The notes: a model not told the origin generated them from the letters alone. A stretch of 64,000 bases of DNA from JAKFWI01 sp035549875 (GCA_035549875.1 DASZPV010000121.1:1-64000); one strand, 5' to 3'; positions 16,075 through 24,828 are shown, counted from the stretch's first letter. Numbers and translations: made by a program.

Positions 16075-16704
16075 ATGAACCGTATCTTCCAAGCCGCCGC
16101 CCTCGCCGCAGCACTGATAGCCGTCGCCTGTACGCCGGAAGCGGCGGCCCCTGCGCCGGCCACCGGAGACATGTCCCTTGGCCCCGCAACGGCGAAAGTG
16201 ACGATCATCGAATACGCCGCGCCAAGCTGCCCGATCTGCAAGAAGTTCCACGACGAGGTCTATAAGGGGCTCAAGACGAAGTATATCGACACCGGCAAGG
16301 TGCGGTTCGTGATGAAGGAAATGCCTTCGCATAATCCGCCGGTGGACGTAGCGGTGTTCCTGCTCGCGCGGTGCGCCGGCAAGGACAAGTATTTCGCGGT
16401 AATTGACGCGGCCTTCGACAAGCAGGGCGAGATCGAGCTGGCGGGGGCTTCGCCCGGCGGCGCGAAACCGGCGCTGGTCGCGCTGGCCAAAAGCGCCGGT
16501 GGGCTTTCCGCGGGGCAAGCCAACGCCTGCATGAACGACCCGGCCGGCATGAAGAGGATCATCACCACAGCCGACGAGGACATGCGCACGAAAAATATCG
16601 GCGGCACGCCGACGCTGTTTCTGAACGGCCAGGAAATGGGCGACGACGCGTTCAATCTCGCTGCGTTTTCCGCCGCGATCGACGCCAAGCTGGCAGGCAA
16701 ATAG
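16075..16704 (+). CDS. DsbA-family thiol-disulphide oxidoreductase, exported
   Basis: 209 residues. An N-terminal hydrophobic signal (about residues 5-18) ends in AVAC, a weak lipobox, so the protein may be a lipoprotein or be cleaved nearby. The thioredoxin-like core starts with KVTIIEYAAPSCPICKKFH, with the active-site pair C52-P-I-C55, has an inserted helical domain and ends with the cis-proline loop GGTPTLFLNG. Relatives act in periplasmic disulphide exchange. It stops 4 bases before the stop of the convergent hslU. Confidence 0.85.
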   Translation: MNRIFQAAALAAALIAVACTPEAAAPAPATGDMSLGPATAKVTIIEYAAPSCPICKKFHDEVYKGLKTKYIDTGKVRFVMKEMPSHNPPVDVAVFLLARCAGKDKYFAVIDAAFDKQGEIELAGASPGGAKPALVALAKSAGGLSAGQANACMNDPAGMKRIITTADEDMRTKNIGGTPTLFLNGQEMGDDAFNLAAFSAAIDAKLAGK

Positions 16705-16708
16705 CCTG

Positions 16709-18007
16709 CTACAGCATGAACCGGCTGAGGTCGGTGTTCTTGGCCAGATCGCCGACGTGCTCGCGCACGTAATCGGCGCCGATCGTCAGCGTTTCGCCGC
16801 CGCGATCGGGCGCGGTGAAGCTCACGTCGTCGAGCAAGCGCTCCATCACGGTCTGCAGGCGCCGCGCGCCGATATTTTCGACATTGGCGTTGACCTCGGC
16901 GGCCACGCGCGCCAGCGCGGCGATCGCCGCTTCGTCGAATTCCAGCGTGACGCCTTCTGTGCCCATCAAGGCGGTGTATTGCTTGATCAGGCTGGCCTCC
17001 GGCTCGGTCAGGATGCGCCGGAAGTCGTCCTCCGTGAGCGCTTTCAGCTCGACGCGAATCGGCAGCCTGCCCTGCAATTCGGGCAGCAGGTCCGACGGTT
17101 TGGCGACGTGAAACGCGCCTGACGCGATGAACAGCACGTGGTCGGTGCGCACCGGGCCGTATTTGGTCGCTACGCTCGCGCCCTCAAGCAACGGCAGCAG
17201 ATCGCGCTGCACGCCTTCGCGCGAAATATCCGCACCCGCCCGGTCGGCGCGGGAGGCGACCTTGTCGATCTCGTCGATAAACACGATGCCTTCGTTCTCG
17301 GCCAGATGCACCGCCTCTTTGGCCAGTGCGTCCTGATCGAGCAATTTGTCGGATTCCTCGTTCACCAGCGGCTCGAACGCCAGGGTTACGGTGGTCTTGA
17401 GCCGCTTGGTGCGAGCCCCCAACGCCTTGCCGAGAATATCGCTGAGATTCATCATGCCCGCACCGGACCCGCCTGGCAGTTCAATCATCTGCGGCGGCCC
17501 GCTATCGGCTAGATCGATCTCGATCTCCTTGTCCTGCAATTCGCCCGCGCGCAGCTTCTTGCGAAACGATTCGCGCGTCGCCGCCTGCGCGCCCTGGCCG
17601 ACCAGCGCATTGAGCAGGCGCTCCTCCGCCGCCACGCTCGCCTTGGCGCGCACTTCGCGACGGCGGCGATCGCGCACCAGATGCAGCGCGGCTTCAACAA
17701 GATCGCGCACGATCTGATCGACGTCGCGGCCAACGTAACCGACTTCGGTGAATTTGGTGGCCTCCACTTTCAGAAACGGCGCGCCGGCGAGGCGCGCCAG
17801 GCGGCGTGAAATCTCGGTTTTCCCGACGCCGGTAGGGCCGATCATCAGGATGTTCTTCGGCGTCACCTCTTCGCGCAGGCCCTCGGGAAGCTGATTGCGC
17901 CGCCAGCGATTGCGCAACGCGATCGCCACGGCGCGCTTGGCGTCAGCCTGACCGACGATGTAGCGATCGAGTTCAGAGACGATTTCGCGCGGCGAAAAAG
18001 CGCTCAC
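16709..18007 (-). CDS. hslU: ATP-dependent protease ATPase subunit HslU
   Basis: 432-residue AAA+ unfoldase that feeds substrates to the HslV peptidase. Walker A GPTGVGKT at 57-64, the pore loop GYVG at about 90-93, an inserted I domain (about 110-240) and Walker B FIDEIDK are visible, and the family C-terminus ending SRFML docks into HslV. Its start overlaps the stop of the upstream membrane protein gene (ATGA). The order on the minus strand is hslV, membrane protein, hslU, so the peptidase and its ATPase are separated by one gene. Confidence 0.97.
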   Translation of the reverse strand: MSAFSPREIVSELDRYIVGQADAKRAVAIALRNRWRRNQLPEGLREEVTPKNILMIGPTGVGKTEISRRLARLAGAPFLKVEATKFTEVGYVGRDVDQIVRDLVEAALHLVRDRRRREVRAKASVAAEERLLNALVGQGAQAATRESFRKKLRAGELQDKEIEIDLADSGPPQMIELPGGSGAGMMNLSDILGKALGARTKRLKTTVTLAFEPLVNEESDKLLDQDALAKEAVHLAENEGIVFIDEIDKVASRADRAGADISREGVQRDLLPLLEGASVATKYGPVRTDHVLFIASGAFHVAKPSDLLPELQGRLPIRVELKALTEDDFRRILTEPEASLIKQYTALMGTEGVTLEFDEAAIAALARVAAEVNANVENIGARRLQTVMERLLDDVSFTAPDRGGETLTIGADYVREHVGDLAKNTDLSRFML

Positions 18008-19173
18008 TCAAGAACCTCCGGCGGAAATATCCGCGCCATAAGCCCGCTGCGCGGCACGCGTTGCAGCAGCACGGCGCGCGCTTTGCGCCAGCCCGCGCCG
18101 AGAATGAGAACGAACGCGCCGAGCGTAAGCAGCGTTCCCGCCGCAAGGCTGGCGGCGCTCAACCCCGCTGAATTCAGCAGCACGCCGACTGCGATGCCGG
18201 CGGTAAGCAACGCCGAGACGATCAGCGCGCGCCGGTTGATCAACAACGAGACGAAGCCGAGCAGCACAACGATCGCCAGATTGGCCGCGGCCAGCACGAC
18301 GCCCTTGCCGTTCGCCGTCAGCATCGCGATGCCGGTCCACTCTCCCGGCGCGATGATGTTTGCGACGCAACCCAGCGCACCGTTGAGGATCAACGGCGCG
18401 GCCGCCATGTGCAGCCAGAAGCCGTTGTCTGAAAGCCGCGTTGCGCGCGCCGGATCGCGCACATCGAACGCCACGCCCGCCGCAAACAGCGCGAGGCCAA
18501 TAATGAGCATCAGCGGATAGAGTAGCGAGAGGAGTGCGGTTGGCGCGATGAGATACATCAGCGCCGCCACAACCAGCGCCAACCCCGACCCGACCATTCC
18601 GAGCGAGAACGGCAGCCTGAACCGCCAGTAGAACGCCGCCGGCGCCAGCGTCGCGGCAGCCGCGCCCCACAACAGGCCCCACCGCACCAGGATCATGCCC
18701 GGCCGCACGCCGACGACTTTATCGCCGAGAAATTGAGCGACGCCGGCGATGTACAAAAATGCAGCGGCCGCCAACACGAACAACGTGAACATTACGCAGA
18801 TCGCGATGGACGGCAGAAAAAGCCGCCGTCTGCGCGAAAAGATCTCGCCCAACGCCCAGAGTGCGCCGGCGGGAATCGCCACGATCAGCGCGTCAAGCAG
18901 CAGCGCCGCCGCGGGCGGCGTCCCCAGTTTGAAATTTGTCGCGTTGAAGATCGTAACGCCCGCCAGGACCGCCATGCCAATCGCAAGCAGAACGACGCCG
19001 ATTGCGAGGAACACGTCGTGGAAATTCCGGATAAAGCGCAGGTCTTCTTCGCCGTTCGGCGCGGCAGGCTGCACTGGCGTGCGCGCGTGAATGAAAGCCA
19101 GCACCCGCTCAGCCTGATCGGCGGTGATGATGCCGGCCGCCGCGGCGGCTTCAAGCTCGGCGCGGTCAGCCAC
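18004..19173 (-). CDS. Polytopic membrane protein encoded between hslV and hslU (DUF2157-like)
   Basis: 389 residues. A short soluble N-terminus (DRAELEAAAAAGIITADQAERVLAFI) resembles the start of DUF2157 membrane proteins; about eleven hydrophobic helices then fill residues 50-375, with a positively charged loop EIFSRRRRLFLPS after the third. The GTG at 19173 is chosen as start: it lies 6 bases after GGAGG and overlaps the hslV stop by 8 bases, whereas the longer open frame would run through hslV. Its stop overlaps the hslU start, so all three genes are translationally chained. A role with the protease is inferred from position only; I cannot assign a function. Confidence 0.7.
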   Translation of the reverse strand: MADRAELEAAAAAGIITADQAERVLAFIHARTPVQPAAPNGEEDLRFIRNFHDVFLAIGVVLLAIGMAVLAGVTIFNATNFKLGTPPAAALLLDALIVAIPAGALWALGEIFSRRRRLFLPSIAICVMFTLFVLAAAAFLYIAGVAQFLGDKVVGVRPGMILVRWGLLWGAAAATLAPAAFYWRFRLPFSLGMVGSGLALVVAALMYLIAPTALLSLLYPLMLIIGLALFAAGVAFDVRDPARATRLSDNGFWLHMAAAPLILNGALGCVANIIAPGEWTGIAMLTANGKGVVLAAANLAIVVLLGFVSLLINRRALIVSALLTAGIAVGVLLNSAGLSAASLAAGTLLTLGAFVLILGAGWRKARAVLLQRVPRSGLMARIFPPEVLE

Positions 19174-19717
19174 GGAGAACCTCCACGGTGAGGTTGCGGT
19201 TGGTGTAGACGCAGATATCGGCGGCGATATCCATCGCGCGGCGCGCAATCGCCTCGGCGCCCTCCACGTGATCGTAAAGCGCGCGCGCAGCGGCGAGCGC
19301 GTAATTGCCGCCCGAACCGACTGCCACGACCTGATGTTCCGGCTCGACCACATCGCCCGCCCCGGTAAGCATCAGCATTTCGCGCGCATCGGCGACGATC
19401 ATCATCGCTTCCAGGCGGCGCAGCATGCGGTCGGTGCGCCAATCCTTGGCCAGTTCCACGCAAGCGCGGGAAAGCTGCGCCGGATAGCGCTCCAGCTTCT
19501 GTTCCAGCCGCTCAAACAGGGCCAGGGCGTCGGCGGTCGCGCCTGCAAATCCGGCGATCACCTTGCCATCGCCCAGCGGGCGCACCTTCCGGGCATTGCC
19601 TTTCAGGATCGTGGCGCCAGTGGATACCTGGCCGTCGCCGGCGATCACCGTCACGCCAGCCTTGCGCACGCCCAGAATCGTGGTCCCGTGCCAGGTCTCG
19701 GCCAAGCGCCCCTCCAC
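19166..19717 (-). CDS. hslV: ATP-dependent protease peptidase subunit HslV
   Basis: 183 residues from GTG 19717. It is the proteasome-like threonine peptidase of the HslVU complex. The catalytic threonine is the first T of HGTTIL (T12 in this reading), exposed after removal of a short propeptide. Other signatures are VIAGDGQVSTGATILKGNARK and VAVGSGGNYALAAARAL. A TTG at 19705, directly after GGAGGGG at 5 bases, is an attractive alternative start giving the propeptide MAETWHG. There is no gene of the same operon upstream; the GGDEF/EAL gene ends 36 bases before it. Confidence 0.95.
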   Translation of the reverse strand: MEGRLAETWHGTTILGVRKAGVTVIAGDGQVSTGATILKGNARKVRPLGDGKVIAGFAGATADALALFERLEQKLERYPAQLSRACVELAKDWRTDRMLRRLEAMMIVADAREMLMLTGAGDVVEPEHQVVAVGSGGNYALAAARALYDHVEGAEAIARRAMDIAADICVYTNRNLTVEVLRG

Positions 19718-19753
19718 GCAGCGGCCATGCGCCGCCGCGTGGATTTGGCCGGC

Positions 19754-21811
19754 TTAGGCCACCGGATCAAGAGTTATCGCAGCGCGCGTCGGCTGGATGA
19801 CGCCCTGCCGCAGCAGGCGCTGATATTCGGCGGAAGGCACTGCCGCACTGTAGAGGAAGCCCTGCGCCGTCGGACAGCCGCGCCGACGGAGGAATTCAGC
19901 CTCCTCCTCGGTTTCCACGCCCTCGGCGACGGCATCGTAGTTGAGCGCCGCGGCCATCGCCAGGATCGTTTCAACAAGCGCCTCGGCTGAACCAGCCCGG
20001 CTGAGCCCGCGCACAAACGACTGGTCGATTTTAAGCACATCAAACGGCAGGCGCGTCAGCGCGGCGAGACTCGAATGGCCCGTGCCGAAATCGTCGATCG
20101 CAAAACGCACGCCCTTGGCGCGCAACGGCTCGATAGTTCGTATCGCGCGCTCGACGTCGTCCATCGCCATCGACTCGGTGATCTCGAGTTCCAGGCATTG
20201 CGGCGGCAGGCCGGCCTGATCGAGGATAGCCAGCACTTTTTCCGGAAAGCCTTCGTCGGCGAATTGCAGCGCCGAGACATTCACCGCCACGCGCGCGCAA
20301 AGCCCTTCGCGCGACCAGGCGGCCGCCTTCCAGCATGCATCGCGCAGAATCGATTCAGAAACCGGCCCGATCAGGCCCATCTCCTCGGCCGCGGGAATGA
20401 ATTTAGCCGGACTGATGACGCTGCGGTCGGGCCGCACCCAGCGCGCCAGCGCCTCGGCGCCGACAATCCGGCCCGAGCGCAGGTCGATTTTCGGCTGGAA
20501 GAACGCGCGGAACTGATTTTGCTCCAGCGCGCCCCGCATCTCCTTTTCGAGATTGAGGCGCGCCGTTGCGGCGCGGTCCAGGGAGCGGCTGAAAAACCGC
20601 ATTCTCAAGGGCGTCTCGCGTGCGGCATTGAGCGCCAGGCGCGCGTGCCGGATGACGCTTTCCGGAACCTCGCCGTCGCGCGGGAAAAACGCGGCCCCCA
20701 GAATGCAGCTCAGCGTCACTTTGTGTTCGCGCCACGCAAAGCCCTGATCGAACGGCTGCGCGACCGTGTTGGCCATCGTTCGCAGATCGACCGTCTTCGG
20801 CAGGCAGGGGAACAGGATCGCGAATTCCTCCCCCGCCAGGCGCGCCAGCATAGGCGGCGCTGCGCCGGCGCCTGGATTATCGTTCCATGGATCGGCCGCT
20901 CGCGCCGCGCTGGCGAGCCGTGCGGCCGCAGCCGTCAGAATGTCGTAAGCCGCCTCCTGGCCGAGCGTTTCGGCGATACGATTCAGGCGATCGAGCTGAA
21001 CGAGAAACAATGCCCCCGGCGCACCGGTGTGTTGAGCCGCGGTGATTGCCGTGCGCAGATCGCGCTGCAAGTGATCTGCGTTCGGCAATTCCGTGATCGG
21101 ATCGACATAGGCCAGGCGCTGGATCCGGCGCATCGACGCGTCCAAACGGGTCATCATGTGATTGAAGGCATGGCCCAAGGTCTCGAATTCGTCGCCTGTC
21201 TTGATGTCAATCTGCATGGTCAGGCGGTTGGCGCCGACCTTTTCTGAGAAGTCGATCAACTGCCGCAGCGGCGCCATAATCCGGCGCACGACAATGACCG
21301 TGAGCGGCACCGACAACGCCATGATCGCCGCGAGGCCCGCCAGTTCAGTCCATAGTCTGCGCGCCGGCGCCGGCATGAGCTGCTGTGCCGATACCGTGTA
21401 TTTCAGGCGCCCGGCCGGACTGCCGTTGCGCGTCGTAAGCGGCAGGTCGTAGCGCGCGCCCACGGTCTCCGCCGCGGCTATGCCCTTAATCGCGCCCAGA
21501 ACCTTGCCGGTCTTGTCTTCGGCGCGCACCGCGATAATCCCGGGCGTGGCGGCCAAGGAGTGCAGAATGGTGTCCACCCGAGCCGGATCGGCGCTGGAGA
21601 TCGCGCGGCTCACGGCGAACGCATACCCGGCGCCGAGCCCCTTCATGGCTGTCTCGGCGTTCTCTTGCTCCTGGCGCTTGCTCTCCTGACGAAGCACGGT
21701 GATCGCCGTTAGGCCGACGAGCAGTACCAGCGTGCAGACAAAAGTGCTGAACCGCACCGCCAATGAGCGGAACGGGTTCCTGCGCGCGGCCTTGTTTTCG
21801 CCCTTCGCCAT
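19754..21811 (-). CDS. Membrane-bound GGDEF/EAL cyclic-di-GMP protein
   Basis: 685 residues. Membrane helix 1 (about 19-40), a periplasmic sensor region, helix 2 (about 158-178), a HAMP linker (to about 235), a GGDEF domain (about 240-405) and an EAL domain (about 420-670). The GGDEF signature reads LAGEEFAILF, i.e. AGEEF, so cyclase activity is doubtful. The EAL domain keeps FFQPKIDLRSG, GAEALARW, the ELEITESM glutamates, IDDFGTGHSS, KIDQSFV and AEGVET, so it is probably an active c-di-GMP phosphodiesterase, perhaps with the GGDEF domain as a GTP sensor. It diverges from hisB. Confidence 0.9.
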   Translation of the reverse strand: MAKGENKAARRNPFRSLAVRFSTFVCTLVLLVGLTAITVLRQESKRQEQENAETAMKGLGAGYAFAVSRAISSADPARVDTILHSLAATPGIIAVRAEDKTGKVLGAIKGIAAAETVGARYDLPLTTRNGSPAGRLKYTVSAQQLMPAPARRLWTELAGLAAIMALSVPLTVIVVRRIMAPLRQLIDFSEKVGANRLTMQIDIKTGDEFETLGHAFNHMMTRLDASMRRIQRLAYVDPITELPNADHLQRDLRTAITAAQHTGAPGALFLVQLDRLNRIAETLGQEAAYDILTAAAARLASAARAADPWNDNPGAGAAPPMLARLAGEEFAILFPCLPKTVDLRTMANTVAQPFDQGFAWREHKVTLSCILGAAFFPRDGEVPESVIRHARLALNAARETPLRMRFFSRSLDRAATARLNLEKEMRGALEQNQFRAFFQPKIDLRSGRIVGAEALARWVRPDRSVISPAKFIPAAEEMGLIGPVSESILRDACWKAAAWSREGLCARVAVNVSALQFADEGFPEKVLAILDQAGLPPQCLELEITESMAMDDVERAIRTIEPLRAKGVRFAIDDFGTGHSSLAALTRLPFDVLKIDQSFVRGLSRAGSAEALVETILAMAAALNYDAVAEGVETEEEAEFLRRRGCPTAQGFLYSAAVPSAEYQRLLRQGVIQPTRAAITLDPVA

Positions 21812-21878
21812 CGGGGCTGCATTCCTCGCGCCGGCCGGAAACCGCCTTGGCCGTCGCTCGAAACCGCTAGTGTGGAAT

Positions 21879-21897
21879 GGTTTATTTGGGATAAACC
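21879..21897. promoter_or_regulatory. Inverted repeat in the hisB upstream gap
   Basis: GGTTTAT 21879-21885 and ATAAACC 21891-21897 form a perfect 7-bp inverted repeat around TTGGG, in the 146-base gap between the divergent GGDEF/EAL gene and hisB. It could be an operator or overlap a promoter. No regulator can be named. Confidence 0.35.
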
Positions 21898-21902
21898 CGC
21901 AC

Positions 21903-21919
21903 GCGCCGCGGGCGCTTTT
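21903..21919 (+). terminator. Short hairpin followed by TTTT upstream of hisB
   Basis: GCGCC 21903-21907 and GGCGC 21911-21915 form a 5-bp stem with a GCG loop, followed by TTTT. The position, about 40 bases before the hisB start, would fit a weak attenuator-like terminator, but the stem is short and no leader peptide was seen. Confidence 0.25.
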
Positions 21920-21957
21920 GACGGAAGGTTAACGGGCGCGCGGCCAAAAGGGCATTT

Positions 21958-22545
21958 ATGCGTACGGGCAAAATCAAGCGCGCCACGAAAGAGACCGACA
22001 TCGCCGTCGAACTCGATCTCGATGGCGTCGGCAAAGCCGCGATCGAAACCGGGATCGGCTTCTTCGATCACATGCTTGAGAGCTTCGCCAAGCACGCCGG
22101 CCTCGACCTCACGGTTAAGGCGACCGGCGATCTGCACGTCGACATGCACCACACGGTCGAGGACGTCGGCATTGCGATCGGCGCCGCGGTGAAGCAGGCC
22201 CTGGGCGAATTCAAGGGAATCCGCCGCTTCGGCCACGCCTATATTCCGATGGACGAGACGCTCTCGCGCGCCTCTATCGACCTTTCCAACCGCCCGTATC
22301 TGATCTGGCGGGTGAATTTCGCCCGCCCGAAGCTCGGCGAGATGGACACCGAGCTGTTCAAGGAATGGTTCCAGGCCTTTGCGATGCATTCCGGGGCATG
22401 CGTTCACGTGGAGAACCTCTACGGCGAAAACACGCACCACATCGTGGAGTCCTGCTACAAGGCGCTGGCGCGCGCGCTGCGGACGGCCGTCGAAACCGAT
22501 CCGAAGGCGGGCGGCGCGGCGCCTTCCACCAAGGGCGTCCTCTAG
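21958..22545 (+). CDS. hisB: Imidazoleglycerol-phosphate dehydratase
   Basis: 195-residue monofunctional dehydratase of histidine synthesis, lacking the phosphatase domain of enteric HisB. The manganese-binding repeats are visible as FFDHMLESFAKHAGLDL, HVDMHHTVEDVGIAIG and ENTHHIVESCYKALARA. The ATG at 21958 follows AAAAGGG at 5 bases. It opens the his gene cluster hisB-hisH-hisA-hisF-hisE; hisH begins 23 bases later. Confidence 0.97.
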   Translation: MRTGKIKRATKETDIAVELDLDGVGKAAIETGIGFFDHMLESFAKHAGLDLTVKATGDLHVDMHHTVEDVGIAIGAAVKQALGEFKGIRRFGHAYIPMDETLSRASIDLSNRPYLIWRVNFARPKLGEMDTELFKEWFQAFAMHSGACVHVENLYGENTHHIVESCYKALARALRTAVETDPKAGGAAPSTKGVL

Positions 22546-22568
22546 GTCCGCCTGCTTGAAGGTCTGAG

Positions 22569-23204
22569 TTGAGCTTCGTCGCGCTCATCGATTACGGCTC
22601 GGGCAATATCCGCTCGGTCGAAAAAGCGCTCGCCGTCGCCGCGGCGGGACGCATGGACGTGCGCACGACCGACAAGCCAGAGCACATCGCCGCGGCGGAC
22701 CGCATCGTATTGCCCGGCCAGGGCGCGTTCGCCGATTGCATGAACGGGCTGAAGGCGCGCGAGGGCGTCGTCGAAGCCCTGACGGAAGCTGTGCGCCAAA
22801 GAGGCGTTCCGTTCCTCGGCATCTGCGTCGGAATGCAATTGCTGGCCGATCGCGGTCTTGAGTTCGGCGAAACGCCGGGACTCGGCTGGATCGGCGGCGT
22901 CTGCCGGCCGCTGGCGCGCACGAACGCTTCGATCCGTATTCCGCACATGGGCTGGAACGCCGCGCGCGTGACAAAGCCGCATCCGGTGCTCGACGCGCTG
23001 GTGCCGCAAGCCCATGTATTCTTCATGCATTCATTCATCCACGCGCCGGCGGATATGGCCGACATCGCCACGCAGACAGACCACGGCGAAACGTTTGCCT
23101 CAGCCGTCGCGCGCGACAATATCGTCGGCGTGCAATTTCACCCCGAGAAGAGCCAGGACAAGGGCCTTGCCCTGCTCTCCCATTTCATAGGCTGGCGGCC
23201 ATGA
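22569..23204 (+). CDS. hisH: Imidazole glycerol phosphate synthase, glutaminase subunit HisH
   Basis: 211-residue class I glutamine amidotransferase that supplies ammonia to HisF. The nucleophile is C86 in LGICVGMQLL, and the His-Glu pair is in VQFHPEKSQ near the C-terminus. The start is TTG at 22569 with GAAGG upstream; the residues after it (FVALIDYGSGNIRSVEKAL) match the family N-terminus, so no longer start is needed. Its stop overlaps hisA as ATGA. Confidence 0.96.
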   Translation: MSFVALIDYGSGNIRSVEKALAVAAAGRMDVRTTDKPEHIAAADRIVLPGQGAFADCMNGLKAREGVVEALTEAVRQRGVPFLGICVGMQLLADRGLEFGETPGLGWIGGVCRPLARTNASIRIPHMGWNAARVTKPHPVLDALVPQAHVFFMHSFIHAPADMADIATQTDHGETFASAVARDNIVGVQFHPEKSQDKGLALLSHFIGWRP

Positions 23205-23923
23205 TCCTATATCCCGCGATCGATCTCAAAGGCGGGCGCGCCGTGCGGCTGACCGAGGGGCGCCTCGACAGCGAAACCGTGTTCAACGAAGACCCCGCCG
23301 CGCAGGCGGCGACCTTCCAGCGCGCCGGGTTTAGCTGGCTGCACGTCGTCGATCTCGATGGCTCGGCCAGCGGCAAGCCGGAGCATGCCGGCACGATCGC
23401 CGCCATCCTGGCGGCGGCGAACATTCCCGTGCAGATCGGCGGCGGCGTGCGCACGATGGAAAATATCAATTACTGGCTCGACGCCGGCGCCACGCGCGTC
23501 ATCATGGGCACGGCGGCGGTGCGCGATCCGGCGCTGGTGCGCGAGGCCGCGCGCGAATTTCCCGAGCGCATCGCCGTGGCGCTGGATTCGCGCGACGGCA
23601 AGGTTGCCGTGTCCGCATGGACAGAGCAAACCGGCGTGTCCGTGATCGAACAGGCCAGGCAATTCGAAGGCGCGGGCGTCGCCGCGCTGATCGTCACCGA
23701 TATCGGCCGCGACGGGCTGAAAACCGGCGTCAACGTTGGCTTTACCGGGCAAGTCGCCGACGCGGTTTCGATACCTGTCATCGCTTCCGGCGGCGTACGC
23801 AGCGTGGATGATATCCGCGCCCTGCGCGCTCGACCCGGCCGGTCGATCCACGGCGCCATCCTCGGCCGCGCGCTCTATGATGGCGACATCGATCCCGCAG
23901 AAGCACTGAAGGCGGCGCGGTGA
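23201..23923 (+). CDS. hisA: ProFAR isomerase HisA
   Basis: 240-residue (beta-alpha)8 barrel that isomerises the aminoaldose ProFAR to the aminoketose PRFAR, the step before HisHF. The first catalytic aspartate is D8 in YPAIDLKGGRAVRL and the second lies in the TDIGRDGLKTGVN phosphate-loop half. IASGGVRSVDDI is the C-terminal phosphate-binding segment. The start overlaps the hisH stop. A palindromic repeat of about 116 bases separates it from hisF. Confidence 0.96.
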   Translation: MILYPAIDLKGGRAVRLTEGRLDSETVFNEDPAAQAATFQRAGFSWLHVVDLDGSASGKPEHAGTIAAILAAANIPVQIGGGVRTMENINYWLDAGATRVIMGTAAVRDPALVREAAREFPERIAVALDSRDGKVAVSAWTEQTGVSVIEQARQFEGAGVAALIVTDIGRDGLKTGVNVGFTGQVADAVSIPVIASGGVRSVDDIRALRARPGRSIHGAILGRALYDGDIDPAEALKAAR

Positions 23924-23942
23924 GCGCCGCTACGCCCCTATT

Positions 23943-24058
23943 CTCCCCCGTTTACGGGGGAGGTGGCCTTTCGCGAAGCGAAAGCCGGAGGGGGAATTGC
24001 GAGAGCGCGCGCCCCCTCAGTCTCGCTGCGCTCGACAGCTCCCCCGTAAACGGAGGAG
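23943..24058. repeat. Palindromic repeat element between hisA and hisF
   Basis: The outer arms CTCCCCCGTTTACGGGGGAG (23943-23962) and 24039-24058 are reverse complements except for one position. Between them are two more stems: TTTCGC/GCGAAA near 23970 and GAGGGGG/CCCCCTC between about 23990 and 24018. This architecture, with gcgaagcg and ctcgctgcgctcgac loops, is that of a dispersed intergenic repeat common in alphaproteobacteria. The right arm contains GGAGGAG (24052-24058), which is the ribosome binding site of hisF, so folding of the element could hide it. Confidence 0.8.
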
Positions 24059-24066
24059 CATAAAAT

Positions 24067-24828
24067 ATGACCCTCGCCGCGCGCATTATCCCCTGCCTCG
24101 ACATGAAGGACGGGCGCGTCGTCAAGGGCGTGAACTTCGTTGATCTGCGCGATGCGGGCGACCCGGTGGAGCAGGCCTCGGTCTATAATTCGGAGCATGC
24201 GGACGAGATCTGCTTCCTAGACATTACCGCCAGCCACGAGGAGCGCGCGATCCTGCTCGATGTCGTGCGGCGTACCGCGGAATGCTGCTTCATGCCGCTG
24301 ACCGTCGGCGGCGGCATACGCAGTGTCGAGGACGTCCGCACGCTGCTGCTGAACGGCGCCGACCGCGCCGCGATCCAGACCGCGGCGGTCAACGATCCCG
24401 ACCTGATCGACGCCGCGGCCGGCAAATTCGGCGCGCAATGCATTGTGGCGGTCGCGGACGCAAAGCGCGTCGGCGCGAGCTGGGAAGTATTTACCCATGG
24501 CGGGCGCAAGCCCTCCGGCAAGGATGCGATCAAATTCGCGGTCGAAATGGTTGAGCGCGGCGCCGGCGAATTGATGATCACCAGCATGGACCGCGACGGC
24601 ACAAAAAGCGGCTACGATCTGGAATTACTGCACGAGATCACCAGCCGCGTCGGCGCGCCGGTGATCGCCTCCGGCGGCGCGGGCAATGTGCAGCATATGG
24701 TCGACGCCGTGGTAAAAGGCGGCGCCAGCGCCGTGCTGGCGGCCTCGATTTTCCACTTCGGAACCCATACGATCGCCGAAGCCCGCGCTGCGCTGAAAGC
24801 AGCGGGCGTGCCAGTGAGGCCAGTATGA
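24067..24828 (+). CDS. hisF: Imidazole glycerol phosphate synthase, cyclase subunit HisF
   Basis: 253-residue (beta-alpha)8 barrel that, with HisH, makes imidazole glycerol phosphate and AICAR. Catalytic aspartates are D12 in RIIPCLDMKDGRVVKGV and the Asp in ITSMDRDGTKSGYD. IASGGAGNVQHM is the phosphate loop. The only good ribosome binding site, GGAGGAG at 24052-24058, is part of the repeat that separates it from hisA. Its stop overlaps hisE as ATGA. Confidence 0.97.
   Translation: MTLAARIIPCLDMKDGRVVKGVNFVDLRDAGDPVEQASVYNSEHADEICFLDITASHEERAILLDVVRRTAECCFMPLTVGGGIRSVEDVRTLLLNGADRAAIQTAAVNDPDLIDAAAGKFGAQCIVAVADAKRVGASWEVFTHGGRKPSGKDAIKFAVEMVERGAGELMITSMDRDGTKSGYDLELLHEITSRVGAPVIASGGAGNVQHMVDAVVKGGASAVLAASIFHFGTHTIAEARAALKAAGVPVRPV

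Noticed and set aside
20075..21247. 390-codon open frame antisense to the GGDEF/EAL gene
   Set aside because: Arg/Ala-rich composition typical of a shadow frame; the sense gene has intact catalytic motifs.
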